Below are positions 7,959-16,548 of a stretch of 57,342 nt of DNA, one piece after another (position 1 is the first letter of the stretch; every line of letters begins with the position of its first letter). A program made the position numbers and the translations under genes. This DNA is from Prevotella sp. P2-180. Lineage in GTDB: Bacteria > Bacteroidota > Bacteroidia > Bacteroidales > Bacteroidaceae. The DNA lies in assembly GCF_002251435.1 (NCBI RefSeq), contig NZ_NPJI01000099.1, positions 1 through 57,342 of the forward strand, in the 5' to 3' direction. The notes below the pieces were generated by a model. That model was not told where the DNA came from. It saw only the letters and a program-made list of their open reading frames with translations, and made no database searches.

Positions 7959-9095
7959 ATGAAAAAGACTACATTACTGATAATGGCACTCGCCACACTG
8001 CTCACCACGGCATGCACAGTGAGCGACAACCCAAGCTTCGGCGGCGACAACAACACCGGAGCCGGTGACCACAACGTGAGGAGGTACATGCCTATTACAG
8101 CCAACACCGAGAGCAACAACTGGTGGGCGGCCGGATGTATGGCAGGCGACGCCAACAACCTTTTCTTCATGAACATTGAAGACGGGACAAGGCGTCTCTA
8201 CTGCCGAAATGAAGCCACGGGCAAGCTGACCATATTGCTTGAGGAGGAAAACCCTGAAAACGTATTCTGGTCAAGATACGCTTTCATTGAAGACGGATAC
8301 TTCTACTATTGCCAACTGTACAATGACAGCGTGACATTCAACAGGGTGAAAACCGACCTCAGCCAACTTCCGGAAAAAGACTACAGGAAGGAAAAGGGCA
8401 TAAGACTATTAAGCGCATTTGCACGTCAAGGAAAAACAATTTACTTTAACTCCTATGACAACGCCCATGAGAGGTGTATCAAAACATGGAATCTTCACAC
8501 CGGAGAAATAAAAATAATTGACATGCCGGAGGATATAAAAAATCATGTCGCATTAGCCATTGAAGGCCGCAACCTGATTGCATACAAGTTTATAGTGGTT
8601 GACAATACGATAAAATACAGGATTGCAAAATTCGACATGACTACAGGCAACAAAACAATCCTCGTGGAAGAATGTAACAAAAACAACAAGGGCACAATCA
8701 TGGGAGGAAGGCTGTACTACTTCGACAACAACTCGCTTTACAGCATCGACCTCGATGGAAACAATCTTAAAACTCATCTCACCGACATAAATATCATCTT
8801 GATAAACTCTCATGACGGACTCATCTACATTTACGCCAAAGACCCGGACACAAACCAAAAAAGCCTTTATACATACAAGCCGGGGGACATCTCACCGCAA
8901 ATGGTTGCAAATGACAGCAACACAATGAAACTGGAAATTTCGCCATACGGGGACGTGGCTTTCTTCAGGTCTTTTGGGAATTACTACAATTCCATATACT
9001 ACCGAGGGGAAAAGACAAGCGGAACCATTGAACAACTCGTACCTCCCGGAAGTACTCCCCAAAGACTTGAAACCACTATAACAGACAGAGAGTAA
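7959..9095 (+). CDS. Lipoprotein with beta-propeller-like repeats, paralogue 2 (short form)
   Basis: A 378-aa paralogue of the preceding gene, with lipobox LLTTAC (Cys19) and the same TVSDNPS...GAGDHNVRRY linker. It keeps the propeller-like part (EDGYFYYCQ, GGRLYYFDNNSLYSIDLDG, SHDGLIYIYAK) but stops after PGSTPQRLETT, exactly where paralogues 1, 3 and 4 pass into the Ig-like and C-terminal domains. The following 137 bases (9096-9232) contain no recognisable remnant of those domains. It is therefore either a deletion derivative still coding for a complete propeller, or an inactive copy. It lies 31 bp after paralogue 1 and has no promoter of its own that I can see. Confidence 0.75.
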   Translation: MKKTTLLIMALATLLTTACTVSDNPSFGGDNNTGAGDHNVRRYMPITANTESNNWWAAGCMAGDANNLFFMNIEDGTRRLYCRNEATGKLTILLEEENPENVFWSRYAFIEDGYFYYCQLYNDSVTFNRVKTDLSQLPEKDYRKEKGIRLLSAFARQGKTIYFNSYDNAHERCIKTWNLHTGEIKIIDMPEDIKNHVALAIEGRNLIAYKFIVVDNTIKYRIAKFDMTTGNKTILVEECNKNNKGTIMGGRLYYFDNNSLYSIDLDGNNLKTHLTDINIILINSHDGLIYIYAKDPDTNQKSLYTYKPGDISPQMVANDSNTMKLEISPYGDVAFFRSFGNYYNSIYYRGEKTSGTIEQLVPPGSTPQRLETTITDRE

Positions 9096-9232
9096 CACGT
9101 CAAAATGACATGATGACAGACTGATTTTCTCACCTTTCGCAGCAGGAAAACGCATTGACAACATGATGTGGAATGCTCAATAAAATTTGGAATTATATAG
9201 TATAAACAATTAAAAGCACCAACAATTTGATT

Positions 9233-11215
9233 ATGAAAAAAACAACAACATTACTGACCTTTACGCTCGCTATCGCCATGCTGCTCACCACGGCATGCAC
9301 AGTGAGCGACAACCCAAGCGGCGGCGGCGACAACACCGGAGCCGGCGACCACAACGTAAGGAGATACAAGCAAATATCTCCAAGCACGGAAAGCGTGAAC
9401 TGGAAAAACTACGGCTGCACCGCAAGTGACACGGAAAACACCTTCTTCGCCAACATAGAGGACGACATACAACGACTGTACCACAGAAACCTGACAACAG
9501 GGAAACTTACCATAGTACAAGAAATCGACCTCTCGGAATGGGACAACAGGTTCAAGTATGTGTTTATTGAGGACGGATACTTCTACTACTTCAACAAACA
9601 GGAAGACCACTACATATACAACAGGGTGAAGACCGACCTCAGCCAGCTGCCAGAGACCGGATACAGGGAATACAACGAGCCGGACTTTTCCAACATCTTT
9701 GCGAGGACAGGAAAGACACTGTACCTCAACACATACGCTAACGAGAAATACGCCATAAAGACATGGAACCTGGACAACGGGGAAGTGAAAGACGTGGCAT
9801 TGGCTGAATACAACGGGAAGTATACAGGCACAATGGTGGTGGACAACAAACTGTACGCCTACAAATACAAGGTGGTGGACAAAAGGACAAAGGCTGAGAT
9901 TGTATGCTTCGACATCAACACCGGAGAGAAAAAATTGATTGTAGAACAATGCAACATCAACAGTAATCTGGGAGCTGTAATGGACGGAAGACTCTTCTAC
10001 TTCCAGGACTCTGAGCTTTGCAGCGTAGACCTCAACGGCAACGACCCGCAGACACACCTAACCGACATATACATCAAAAAGATAAACTCACACGACGGAC
10101 TCCTGTACCTGTACGCCGACAACGCAGAAGACAACAGGTACGACATTTACACCTACAAGCCTGGCGAGGCGGCACCTACGCCACTTAACTCCATTGAAAA
10201 AAACACTTACTTCGAAATAAACCCATGGGGCGACTTGTTGTTTACGCAAAATGACCAAAGCTACACCCACGAGAGCTATTACTGCATAAAAAAGACAAGC
10301 CGAAACATAGAGCCACTGCTCTATCCCAACGAGGAAGCCGAAAGACTGCAAGCTGGATTGATAGTGAAAAGCCAGGATGCGGACACATACGTCAACATCC
10401 CGAAAACCATCACCGCATATACATTCCTCGAGAATGACGCAACAGACGTGACTGTGACATGGAACATAGAAGGCACAACAGTAAGCGGGACATACAACCA
10501 CGAAGGCAAGGCATGCGCCACTGCAACATTCAACTCCACAGGCTTGAAAAACCTCTCCTGCACCATAGATTACATTTCGGCCGGAAAGAAGAAATGCATT
10601 ACCACTGATTGCCAAATAATTGTGCTCTACCCGTACAACGACAAGGGAGTGACACCGCGCACCACCAAGAAGGAATTAGAGCAGATGTATCCCACGATTG
10701 AAGTAACCGACGAATGGTATGACATGGCGCGATATGTATTGAAAAACCCCGTCGACACACTCTACTATGAGTCATTCAGCTATGTAAACGGAAGGATTAC
10801 CAACGTGACAAAAAACGAAAGGGCAGACGAAGAAGACCCAATGAAGTCGCTTAATGAGTTTATCGAAAACGGTGACTTGTCGGAATCGCCAAAGGACATG
10901 CGAAAACTCTTCAAATATGCCGACGGAGAGATTACAGTCGTATATGACAGCCCCGACAAACTGGAAGACGCTACGGATGAAGACAAGGCCTTGCTCAACA
11001 AATGGCTCGGAGGCAAGGAAACCGAAGCCGACCACAAGCAACTGATCGAGACTGCGAAGCGTCTCAACGTGGGATTCTATGCCGGAAGATTCTTCTCCAT
11101 AGGACTCAGCGGACTTCCGTTTTCCGCATACATGAAATCATTCATGCTGAGACATTCGGAGAAAGACGGAACGTTCATAAAACAGGAAATCAAGATGTAC
11201 GACAACATTTTTTAA
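9233..11215 (+). CDS. Lipoprotein with beta-propeller-like repeats, paralogue 3
   Basis: A 660-aa full-length paralogue. I start it at the ATG at 9233 rather than at an in-frame TTG at 9227; this gives MKKTTTLLTFTLAIAMLLTTAC with lipid-attachment Cys22. The same linker (TVSDNPSGGGDNTGAGDHNV), propeller-like repeats (EDGYFYYFNK, DGRLFYFQDSELCSVDLNG, SHDGLLYLYAD), Ig-like segment (DVTVTWNIEGTTVSG, SCTIDYISAGKK) and C-terminal domain (VTPRTTKKELEQMYP) as in paralogue 1. Paralogues 3 and 4 share ISPSTESVNW after the linker where 1 and 2 have ITANTESNNW, so the array appears to consist of two sub-pairs. Function unknown. Confidence 0.8.
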   Translation: MKKTTTLLTFTLAIAMLLTTACTVSDNPSGGGDNTGAGDHNVRRYKQISPSTESVNWKNYGCTASDTENTFFANIEDDIQRLYHRNLTTGKLTIVQEIDLSEWDNRFKYVFIEDGYFYYFNKQEDHYIYNRVKTDLSQLPETGYREYNEPDFSNIFARTGKTLYLNTYANEKYAIKTWNLDNGEVKDVALAEYNGKYTGTMVVDNKLYAYKYKVVDKRTKAEIVCFDINTGEKKLIVEQCNINSNLGAVMDGRLFYFQDSELCSVDLNGNDPQTHLTDIYIKKINSHDGLLYLYADNAEDNRYDIYTYKPGEAAPTPLNSIEKNTYFEINPWGDLLFTQNDQSYTHESYYCIKKTSRNIEPLLYPNEEAERLQAGLIVKSQDADTYVNIPKTITAYTFLENDATDVTVTWNIEGTTVSGTYNHEGKACATATFNSTGLKNLSCTIDYISAGKKKCITTDCQIIVLYPYNDKGVTPRTTKKELEQMYPTIEVTDEWYDMARYVLKNPVDTLYYESFSYVNGRITNVTKNERADEEDPMKSLNEFIENGDLSESPKDMRKLFKYADGEITVVYDSPDKLEDATDEDKALLNKWLGGKETEADHKQLIETAKRLNVGFYAGRFFSIGLSGLPFSAYMKSFMLRHSEKDGTFIKQEIKMYDNIF

Positions 11216-11226
11216 AATACACAGCA

Positions 11227-13188
11227 ATGAGAAAATTTTCTATACTGACAACACTCGCGCTCGCCATGCTGCTAACCGCGGCATGCACAGTGAGCGACAA
11301 CCCAAGCGGCGGCGACAACACCGGAGCAGGAGACCACAACGTGAGACGGTACACACAAATATCACCAAGCACGGAAAGCGTGAACTGGGACAACTGCGGT
11401 TTCACTGCCAGTGACGCCGACCACACCTTCTTCATGGAAATTGAGGACAATATACAGCGGCTGTATGCCAAAAACATGAAGACGGGAAAACTCACCATCA
11501 TACATGAGATGGAAGAAGAAAATTTCGTGTCAAGATTCATGTTCCCATTTGTGGAGGACGGTTACCTGTACTACTATCAGGAAACAGGCAACCCCACATA
11601 CCACAGGGTGAAGACCGACCTCAGCAAAATGCCTGAAACAAACTACTGCACCATGGAAACAAATGTGTCGCAGGTGTTGTTTGCAAGACAAGGAAAGAAA
11701 ATATACCTCTACGCCTACGAGGGCGGATATTTAGTGACAAAGGTTTGGGACATTGGAAACAACACCGTTGAGCCGCTCGCAATAAGCCCACTGCTCGAGG
11801 AATACACCCCTTCACTAGTGACGGGCGAGAAACTTATAGCATACAAGCTAAAACGCGTCAACAAACGGACAAGGGAGGAAATAGCCTGCTTCGACATGAA
11901 CACAGGGGAAAAAACCACGCTCGTGGACTCATGCAACTACGACACAAAAAAGGGGGCAATACTTGACGGAAGGCTATACTACGCGACCGACAACGAACTG
12001 TGCAGCGTTGAACTCAACGGCAACAACCGCCAGACACACCTCTCAAACATAGAAATCGGGAGCATCAACTCACATGACGGACTCATATACTTCTATACCA
12101 GATATGACGAGGGAAATCCCGACCTTTACACCTACAAGCCAGGCGACGACAAGCCGCAGCTGCTGAAAAATGATTTCGACGTGACATTCTTCGAAATGGA
12201 AATATCACCCTACGGCGACGTGATGTACAGAAAGGACAACGAGTCTGGCGACATCAAATACTACTGCGTGGAAAAGGCGACGGGAAAGACAGAGCCACTC
12301 ATCGCGCCGGGCGAGACTGCCGAACGCATCACCACTTCAATCATACTAACTCCAGGACAGGGAGACGCATACACCAACCACCCGAAGACCCTCGAAGCCC
12401 AGTGCCTTTTGGAAAATAATGCAACTGACTTAAAGGTGACATGGACCGTGGACGGGAAAAAGACCGAAGGAACACTCGACACTGACGGAAAGACAAGAGT
12501 AACCACCACATTCACCACCTCAGGACTGAAGGACGCAAGCCTCAGGATAGACTACTCTTGCAACGGGGTAGTCAAGAGTGCGGAGAGGAAATTCCAGCTT
12601 ATAGTGCTCTTCCCTTACTCTTTCGACGAAAGGCTGACGCCACACTCCACACTGGAAGACCTGAAAGAGATTTATCCAGACATCAAGAGGAACAACAGCC
12701 AGACATACATACTGCAAGACCCCGAGGACACGCTGCACTACACTCAGTTTAACGTCAACAACACTATCCTCGTCGTAATGGAGAACGCGGTGGCAAAGGA
12801 AAAAGACCCGCTGACAAACCTTAACAAGTTTATTGACAATGTCCCTGACGACCTCAAAAAGCGATCCGTCCGTTACGCCATAGGCCACATTATCGGAAAC
12901 GACATGTTTGAAGTAATCTCATCACCCAAGGACATTGAGGGAATAACAACAGAAGAAATCCTGGCGCTGAAGAAATGGAAAGACGGGAAGGCCACCGAGG
13001 AAGACCACCCGACACTGCTTGCTGCCGTTAAGCGTCTCGGCATCGACCTCATGGCAGCGAGGTATTATGAAATGCCCATTGCCACATCTTCTTTCTCTGC
13101 ATACGCCACAGGCTTCTTCTTAAGCTACTCTCAGATTCTGGGAAATTACCGATACATGAGAATGCAGAATTACCCGACATTAATGTAA
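11227..13188 (+). CDS. Lipoprotein with beta-propeller-like repeats, paralogue 4
   Basis: A 653-aa full-length paralogue starting at ATG 11227 (MRKFSILTTLALAMLLTAAC, Cys20). The open frame extends further upstream, into the previous gene, but the lipoprotein signal fixes the start. It follows paralogue 3 by 11 bp, so the two are surely cotranscribed. Same order of parts: linker TVSDNPSGGDNTGAGDHNV, propeller-like repeats (EDGYLYYYQE, DGRLYYATDNELCSVELNG), Ig-like segment (DLKVTWTVDGKKTEG) and the unrecognised C-terminal domain (LTPHSTLEDLKEIYP). The gene is followed at once by palindromic repeat copy B and then by the convergent tilS operon. Confidence 0.8.
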   Translation: MRKFSILTTLALAMLLTAACTVSDNPSGGDNTGAGDHNVRRYTQISPSTESVNWDNCGFTASDADHTFFMEIEDNIQRLYAKNMKTGKLTIIHEMEEENFVSRFMFPFVEDGYLYYYQETGNPTYHRVKTDLSKMPETNYCTMETNVSQVLFARQGKKIYLYAYEGGYLVTKVWDIGNNTVEPLAISPLLEEYTPSLVTGEKLIAYKLKRVNKRTREEIACFDMNTGEKTTLVDSCNYDTKKGAILDGRLYYATDNELCSVELNGNNRQTHLSNIEIGSINSHDGLIYFYTRYDEGNPDLYTYKPGDDKPQLLKNDFDVTFFEMEISPYGDVMYRKDNESGDIKYYCVEKATGKTEPLIAPGETAERITTSIILTPGQGDAYTNHPKTLEAQCLLENNATDLKVTWTVDGKKTEGTLDTDGKTRVTTTFTTSGLKDASLRIDYSCNGVVKSAERKFQLIVLFPYSFDERLTPHSTLEDLKEIYPDIKRNNSQTYILQDPEDTLHYTQFNVNNTILVVMENAVAKEKDPLTNLNKFIDNVPDDLKKRSVRYAIGHIIGNDMFEVISSPKDIEGITTEEILALKKWKDGKATEEDHPTLLAAVKRLGIDLMAARYYEMPIATSSFSAYATGFFLSYSQILGNYRYMRMQNYPTLM

Positions 13189-13190
13189 TG

Positions 13191-13318
13191 AGAGGGTAAA
13201 AGGTAGAGGGAAGAGGGTAGAGATATGAACTGAGCCGCCCTCCAGCGTGGCCGTAAATCCTGGCTTGGACATATCTCTTCCCTCTACCCTCTTCCCTCCA
13301 AAACACTCCTCACTCCTC
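13191..13318. repeat. Palindromic repeat element, copy B (right flank of lipoprotein array)
   Basis: Imperfect inverted repeat with left arm 13191-13227 (GGTAGAGGGAAGAGGG... GAGATATG) and right arm 13270-13318. The core 13216-13241 is identical to 5801-5826 in copy A. It occupies the convergent gap between the lipoprotein array and tilS, so it may terminate both. The right arm overlaps the last codons/stop of tilS (13310). Confidence 0.8.
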
Positions 13319-14617
13319 TTTAACCACAATAATAGCTGACGTTTTCTCCCCTACCCTGCATTTTTCGCTTGTACGCTCGCCTACAAGCCAAATGATCTCG
13401 CCACGGGCATCCTCCACAACAAGTTGACCGCGACGCTGGAAATAGTTTTTCTTGCGGTCGGTAAGATAGTCGCTGACGAGCTTGGAGCCTTTCATGCCGA
13501 AAGGCGAGAAACGGTCGCCTTCGCACCATGGACGCATGGTGAGCGGAAAATCCAACTTCGAGGCGTCGAGCATGGCTACGGCAGCCGACTTCACAATTGT
13601 GAAGCCCTCAGATCCCCTTTCTTGCCTCTCCACCCTCACTCGCCTTTCACCATATACATAAACGCCCTCCATAGGCATGCTCAACGGCTTGGGGCGTTCG
13701 GCTATACGGCCTACAAGCAGACGATGGGGCTCGCAGGCTATCTCATGGGTAGGAGACTGCACCGCCTTTCCCTTCATTCCCCCCTTCATCATGCGCATCA
13801 CCACCACAGCCTGCTGAGGGGTGAAACCATAACGTCCAATGATTTCCACAAGGAGATATTCCGGCGACGGCGAGGAAAGGAGTTTGTCTACGGAAATAAC
13901 GTCTATACCGTCGTTGCCTACGGTTACTGTTTCATGCGACAGTTGGTCCACAGCCCACCTGACCATCTTTTCTGCCTCCTGCAGGTGACGGGCGGTAGTG
14001 TCGATGCCACGCGGGGCATTCGGATTGATGGAACAAAGCTGCGGCATGACCTCAAGGCGGAACTTGTTGCGTGTGGCGTCGGTCTCAAGGTTGGTACTGT
14101 CGGTCACATAAGTTTGGCCCTTGCGCCTGAGATATGTTTCGATGTCACTGCGCGAAACGCCGAGAAGCGGACGGAGGACATGTCCGTTGACTGCCCTTAT
14201 GCCCGCCATTCCGTTAAGTCCTGTACCGCGCACAAGATTCATCAGCACGGTTTCCACATTATCGTCGCGATGGTGAGCAACGACAATGGCTTCAGCCCCG
14301 ATGTCTTGCCGTAGCCGTTCGAAATAGCCATATCTGAGGTTGCGTGCAGCAGTCTCTATGCTTTGTTTGTGCAGTTCGGCATACCCACGCGTATCGAAAT
14401 GCACACGATGTAGTTTTACGCCATTTCGCTCGCAAAGGTCAATCACAAACGCCTCGTCGCGGTCAGCTTCCTCGCCACGCAGGTGGAAATTACAATGCAC
14501 CGCCTCCACACTGTAGCCTTTGTCTAACATCATCAGCAGCAATGCCACGCTGTCGGCACCGCCACTGAGTGCCACGAGATAAAGTTTCTCCTTATATAAT
14601 ATATCACAGTTTAACAT
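13310..14617 (-). CDS. tilS: tRNA(Ile)-lysidine synthase TilS
   Basis: Modifies C34 of the CAU-anticodon tRNA-Ile to lysidine using ATP and lysine, so that it reads AUA. The PP-loop motif SGGADS lies at about residues 18-23 and HHRDDNVET, the second family signature, follows near 115. The C-terminal part contains the TilS-specific domains, including RPWCEGDRFSPFGMKGSKLVSD. Length 435 aa is typical. I prefer the ATG at 14617 (MLNCDILYKEKLYLVALSGG), since a longer form from 14650 would overlap the upstream stop and add residues encoded by a repeat-derived sequence. The start codon itself lies inside a half copy of the palindromic repeat. It is last in a minus-strand run after an rRNA methyltransferase and an exonuclease. 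Confidence 0.93.
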   Translation of the reverse strand: MLNCDILYKEKLYLVALSGGADSVALLLMMLDKGYSVEAVHCNFHLRGEEADRDEAFVIDLCERNGVKLHRVHFDTRGYAELHKQSIETAARNLRYGYFERLRQDIGAEAIVVAHHRDDNVETVLMNLVRGTGLNGMAGIRAVNGHVLRPLLGVSRSDIETYLRRKGQTYVTDSTNLETDATRNKFRLEVMPQLCSINPNAPRGIDTTARHLQEAEKMVRWAVDQLSHETVTVGNDGIDVISVDKLLSSPSPEYLLVEIIGRYGFTPQQAVVVMRMMKGGMKGKAVQSPTHEIACEPHRLLVGRIAERPKPLSMPMEGVYVYGERRVRVERQERGSEGFTIVKSAAVAMLDASKLDFPLTMRPWCEGDRFSPFGMKGSKLVSDYLTDRKKNYFQRRGQLVVEDARGEIIWLVGERTSEKCRVGEKTSAIIVVKEE

Positions 14618-14643
14618 ATCCCTACCCTCAAAACATTCCTCAC
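14615..14643. repeat. Half copy of the palindromic repeat (copy D)
   Basis: Read on the minus strand this is GTGAGGAATGTTTT, then GAGGGTAGGGATATG, matching the left arm of copy A (5775-5812) apart from an 8-nt deletion and small changes. Its terminal ATG is the likely start codon of tilS. Only one arm is present. Confidence 0.6.
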
Positions 14644-15821
14644 TCAACATACACCACCAACCCCTTCAGGTATTCCCCTTCGGGATGGAAGATGTTTACT
14701 GGATGGTCGGCAGGCTGGTGTAGCTGATGGAGTATTCTCACCTTACGGCCTGCTAAAGCGGCTGCGGTGAAGACGGCATTGCGGAAATTATCTTTCGTCA
14801 CTACCTGGGAGCAGGAGAATGTAAACAAGATTCCTCCGGGCTGAATCTTCTCAAAAGCCTTCTGGTTGAGACGGGTATAACCCTTCAAGGCGTTGTGAAG
14901 TGCTCCGCGGTGCTTGGCAAAAGCCGGTGGGTCGAGAATGATGAGGTCGTAGCGGTCGCCCATTCGGTCGAGATACTTAAAGGCATCCTCACAGAAAGCC
15001 TCATGGCGTGTGTCGCCGGGGAAATTCATTTCGACATTGCGTGTGGTGAGTTCTATTGCCTTAGCGCTACTATCGACAGAATGCACCAGTTCGGCACCTC
15101 CGCGCATGGCATAGAAAGAGAAGCCGCCGGTGTAGCAGAACATGTTAAGCACCTTCTTGCCATGGGAGAAACGCTCAAGCAACGAACGGTTTTCACGCTG
15201 GTCGACGAAGAAACCTGTCTTCTGACCCTTTAGCCAGTCAACATGGAACTTCAGCCCGTTCTCCATTGCCACATTGTCATCGCTGCCCCCCACTATAAAA
15301 CCGTCCTCCTGTCCGAGGTCGGCCTTATATGGCAATGTTGTCTCACTTTTATAATACACATTTTTCACACGGTCGCCCGCCACCTCGACAAGGCAGCGCG
15401 CTATGGCCAAGCGCTGCTGGTGTATGCCTACGCTGTGAGCCTGCATCACGGCAGTGTCGCCATAGACGTCGATCACGAGTCCCGGAATGTTGTCGCCTTC
15501 ACCATGTACGAGGCGGTAGGTGTTGTTGTGCGGGTTGTCGACAATGCCTATCGACTGTCGCATCCTGAACGCAGACCTAAGACGCGACGACCAGAACTCG
15601 TCGTCGATGGTAACGTCGCTGAACGACAACACCCTTACGGCAATAGACCCTATCTGATAGTGACCTACTGCTATAAACTCACCACCGGCAGTGATGACTC
15701 TCACCACTTCGCCTTCTTCCAACTCACCCTCGGTGCTCTGTATGGCACCGGAGAAAATCCATGGGTGGAAGCGTTTCAGACTTTCTTCCTTACCCTTCTT
15801 GAGATATACTTTCCTGTACAT
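14640..15821 (-). CDS. Class I SAM-dependent 23S rRNA (cytosine) methyltransferase, RlmI-like
   Basis: A 393-aa enzyme of the RlmI/YccW family, which methylates a cytosine of 23S rRNA (m5C1962 in E. coli). An N-terminal PUA domain (about 1-80; KKGKEESLKRFHPWIFSGAI) is followed by an EEHEE-type middle part and a Rossmann methyltransferase domain with NMFCYTGGFSFYAMRGG near 225, VDSSAKAIEL, and the catalytic region ILDPPAFAK near 300 and FSCSQVV near 345. Length matches the family. It overlaps the exonuclease gene upstream by 32 bp and ends next to tilS, so the three are one transcription unit. The exact target base is inference. Confidence 0.88.
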   Translation of the reverse strand: MYRKVYLKKGKEESLKRFHPWIFSGAIQSTEGELEEGEVVRVITAGGEFIAVGHYQIGSIAVRVLSFSDVTIDDEFWSSRLRSAFRMRQSIGIVDNPHNNTYRLVHGEGDNIPGLVIDVYGDTAVMQAHSVGIHQQRLAIARCLVEVAGDRVKNVYYKSETTLPYKADLGQEDGFIVGGSDDNVAMENGLKFHVDWLKGQKTGFFVDQRENRSLLERFSHGKKVLNMFCYTGGFSFYAMRGGAELVHSVDSSAKAIELTTRNVEMNFPGDTRHEAFCEDAFKYLDRMGDRYDLIILDPPAFAKHRGALHNALKGYTRLNQKAFEKIQPGGILFTFSCSQVVTKDNFRNAVFTAAALAGRKVRILHQLHQPADHPVNIFHPEGEYLKGLVVYVE

Positions 15822-16440
15822 TGTCTTCTTGTCTTATAAGTTCAAAATCACCCGTGGCCTCCAGTCGTTGCAGCTCTTCGTAAATCTTGATGCAGCTCCA
15901 GGCGTCAGTGGCGGCATACACTTTCTGGCCATCGGAAAGGATGTCGGCTTCCCAGTTTGTCAGCCGCTGGCTCTTGCTTATCTTACCTCCAAAGAGGTTG
16001 GCATAAATCTTTTGTAGACTGAGATCTTCAATGCCAATCTCGCTCACATGGTCCTGAATGTCGAAAAAATTGCCAGGAGTGAACTTCTCCAACTTGTTCA
16101 GTGCAGTCACATCATCATGTAGAGAAAGTCCTACCTTCAGCACCGTGGTATCCTCAAGCAGCCGCTTCACAGGAGCGCACATCTTGATATGGTTTAGCCG
16201 GAAGAGGAAGCACACATCGCGAGAGGAAACCTGTAGCAGCGCTACCTTATACAAGGTACCTCTGCGAAAGGATGGCCGCGTCTCGGTATCGATGCCAATG
16301 ATGTCCTGCGACAACAGATAGTCGACAGCCCTCTCAGCTTCAGATTCCGACACCACTACCACAATCTTCCCTTCGAAGTATGCACGTGGCAAATCGGCTA
16401 TTTTTTTCTTGTCAAACTTGTCGTATAATAGTTTTTTCAT
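15790..16440 (-). CDS. RNase D-like 3'-5' exonuclease domain protein
   Basis: A 216-aa stand-alone DEDD-family 3'-5' exonuclease domain. Exo motifs are visible: IGIDTETRP (DxE), KVGLSLHDDV, and YAATDAWSC (motif III). No HRDC domain follows, unlike true RNase D, so substrate could be RNA or DNA. I start it at ATG 16440 (MKKLLYDKFDKKKI); a longer frame runs into the ftsK promoter region and lacks conserved sequence. It is the first gene of the minus-strand unit with the RlmI-like gene and tilS, and is divergent from ftsK across a 108-bp gap. Confidence 0.85.
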   Translation of the reverse strand: MKKLLYDKFDKKKIADLPRAYFEGKIVVVVSESEAERAVDYLLSQDIIGIDTETRPSFRRGTLYKVALLQVSSRDVCFLFRLNHIKMCAPVKRLLEDTTVLKVGLSLHDDVTALNKLEKFTPGNFFDIQDHVSEIGIEDLSLQKIYANLFGGKISKSQRLTNWEADILSDGQKVYAATDAWSCIKIYEELQRLEATGDFELIRQEDNVQESISQEG

Positions 16441-16513
16441 CACTTTTTTGTTTTCAAGATGCAAAAATACAAAAATATTTGGAAGTTTTTGGCATTTTCT
16501 GACTTTTTTCATT

Positions 16514-16521
16514 TACTTTTG
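16514..16521 (+). promoter_or_regulatory. -7 promoter box of ftsK
   Basis: TACTTTTG followed by CAG, 28 nt before the ATG at 16549; fits the phylum -7 consensus. Confidence 0.55.
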
Positions 16522-16548
16522 CAGAAGATTTCTCATAACAAGACAAAA

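Noticed and set aside
13424..14314. 296-aa frame antisense to tilS
   Set aside because: The minus-strand frame is clearly TilS; the plus-strand frame has no recognisable domain.
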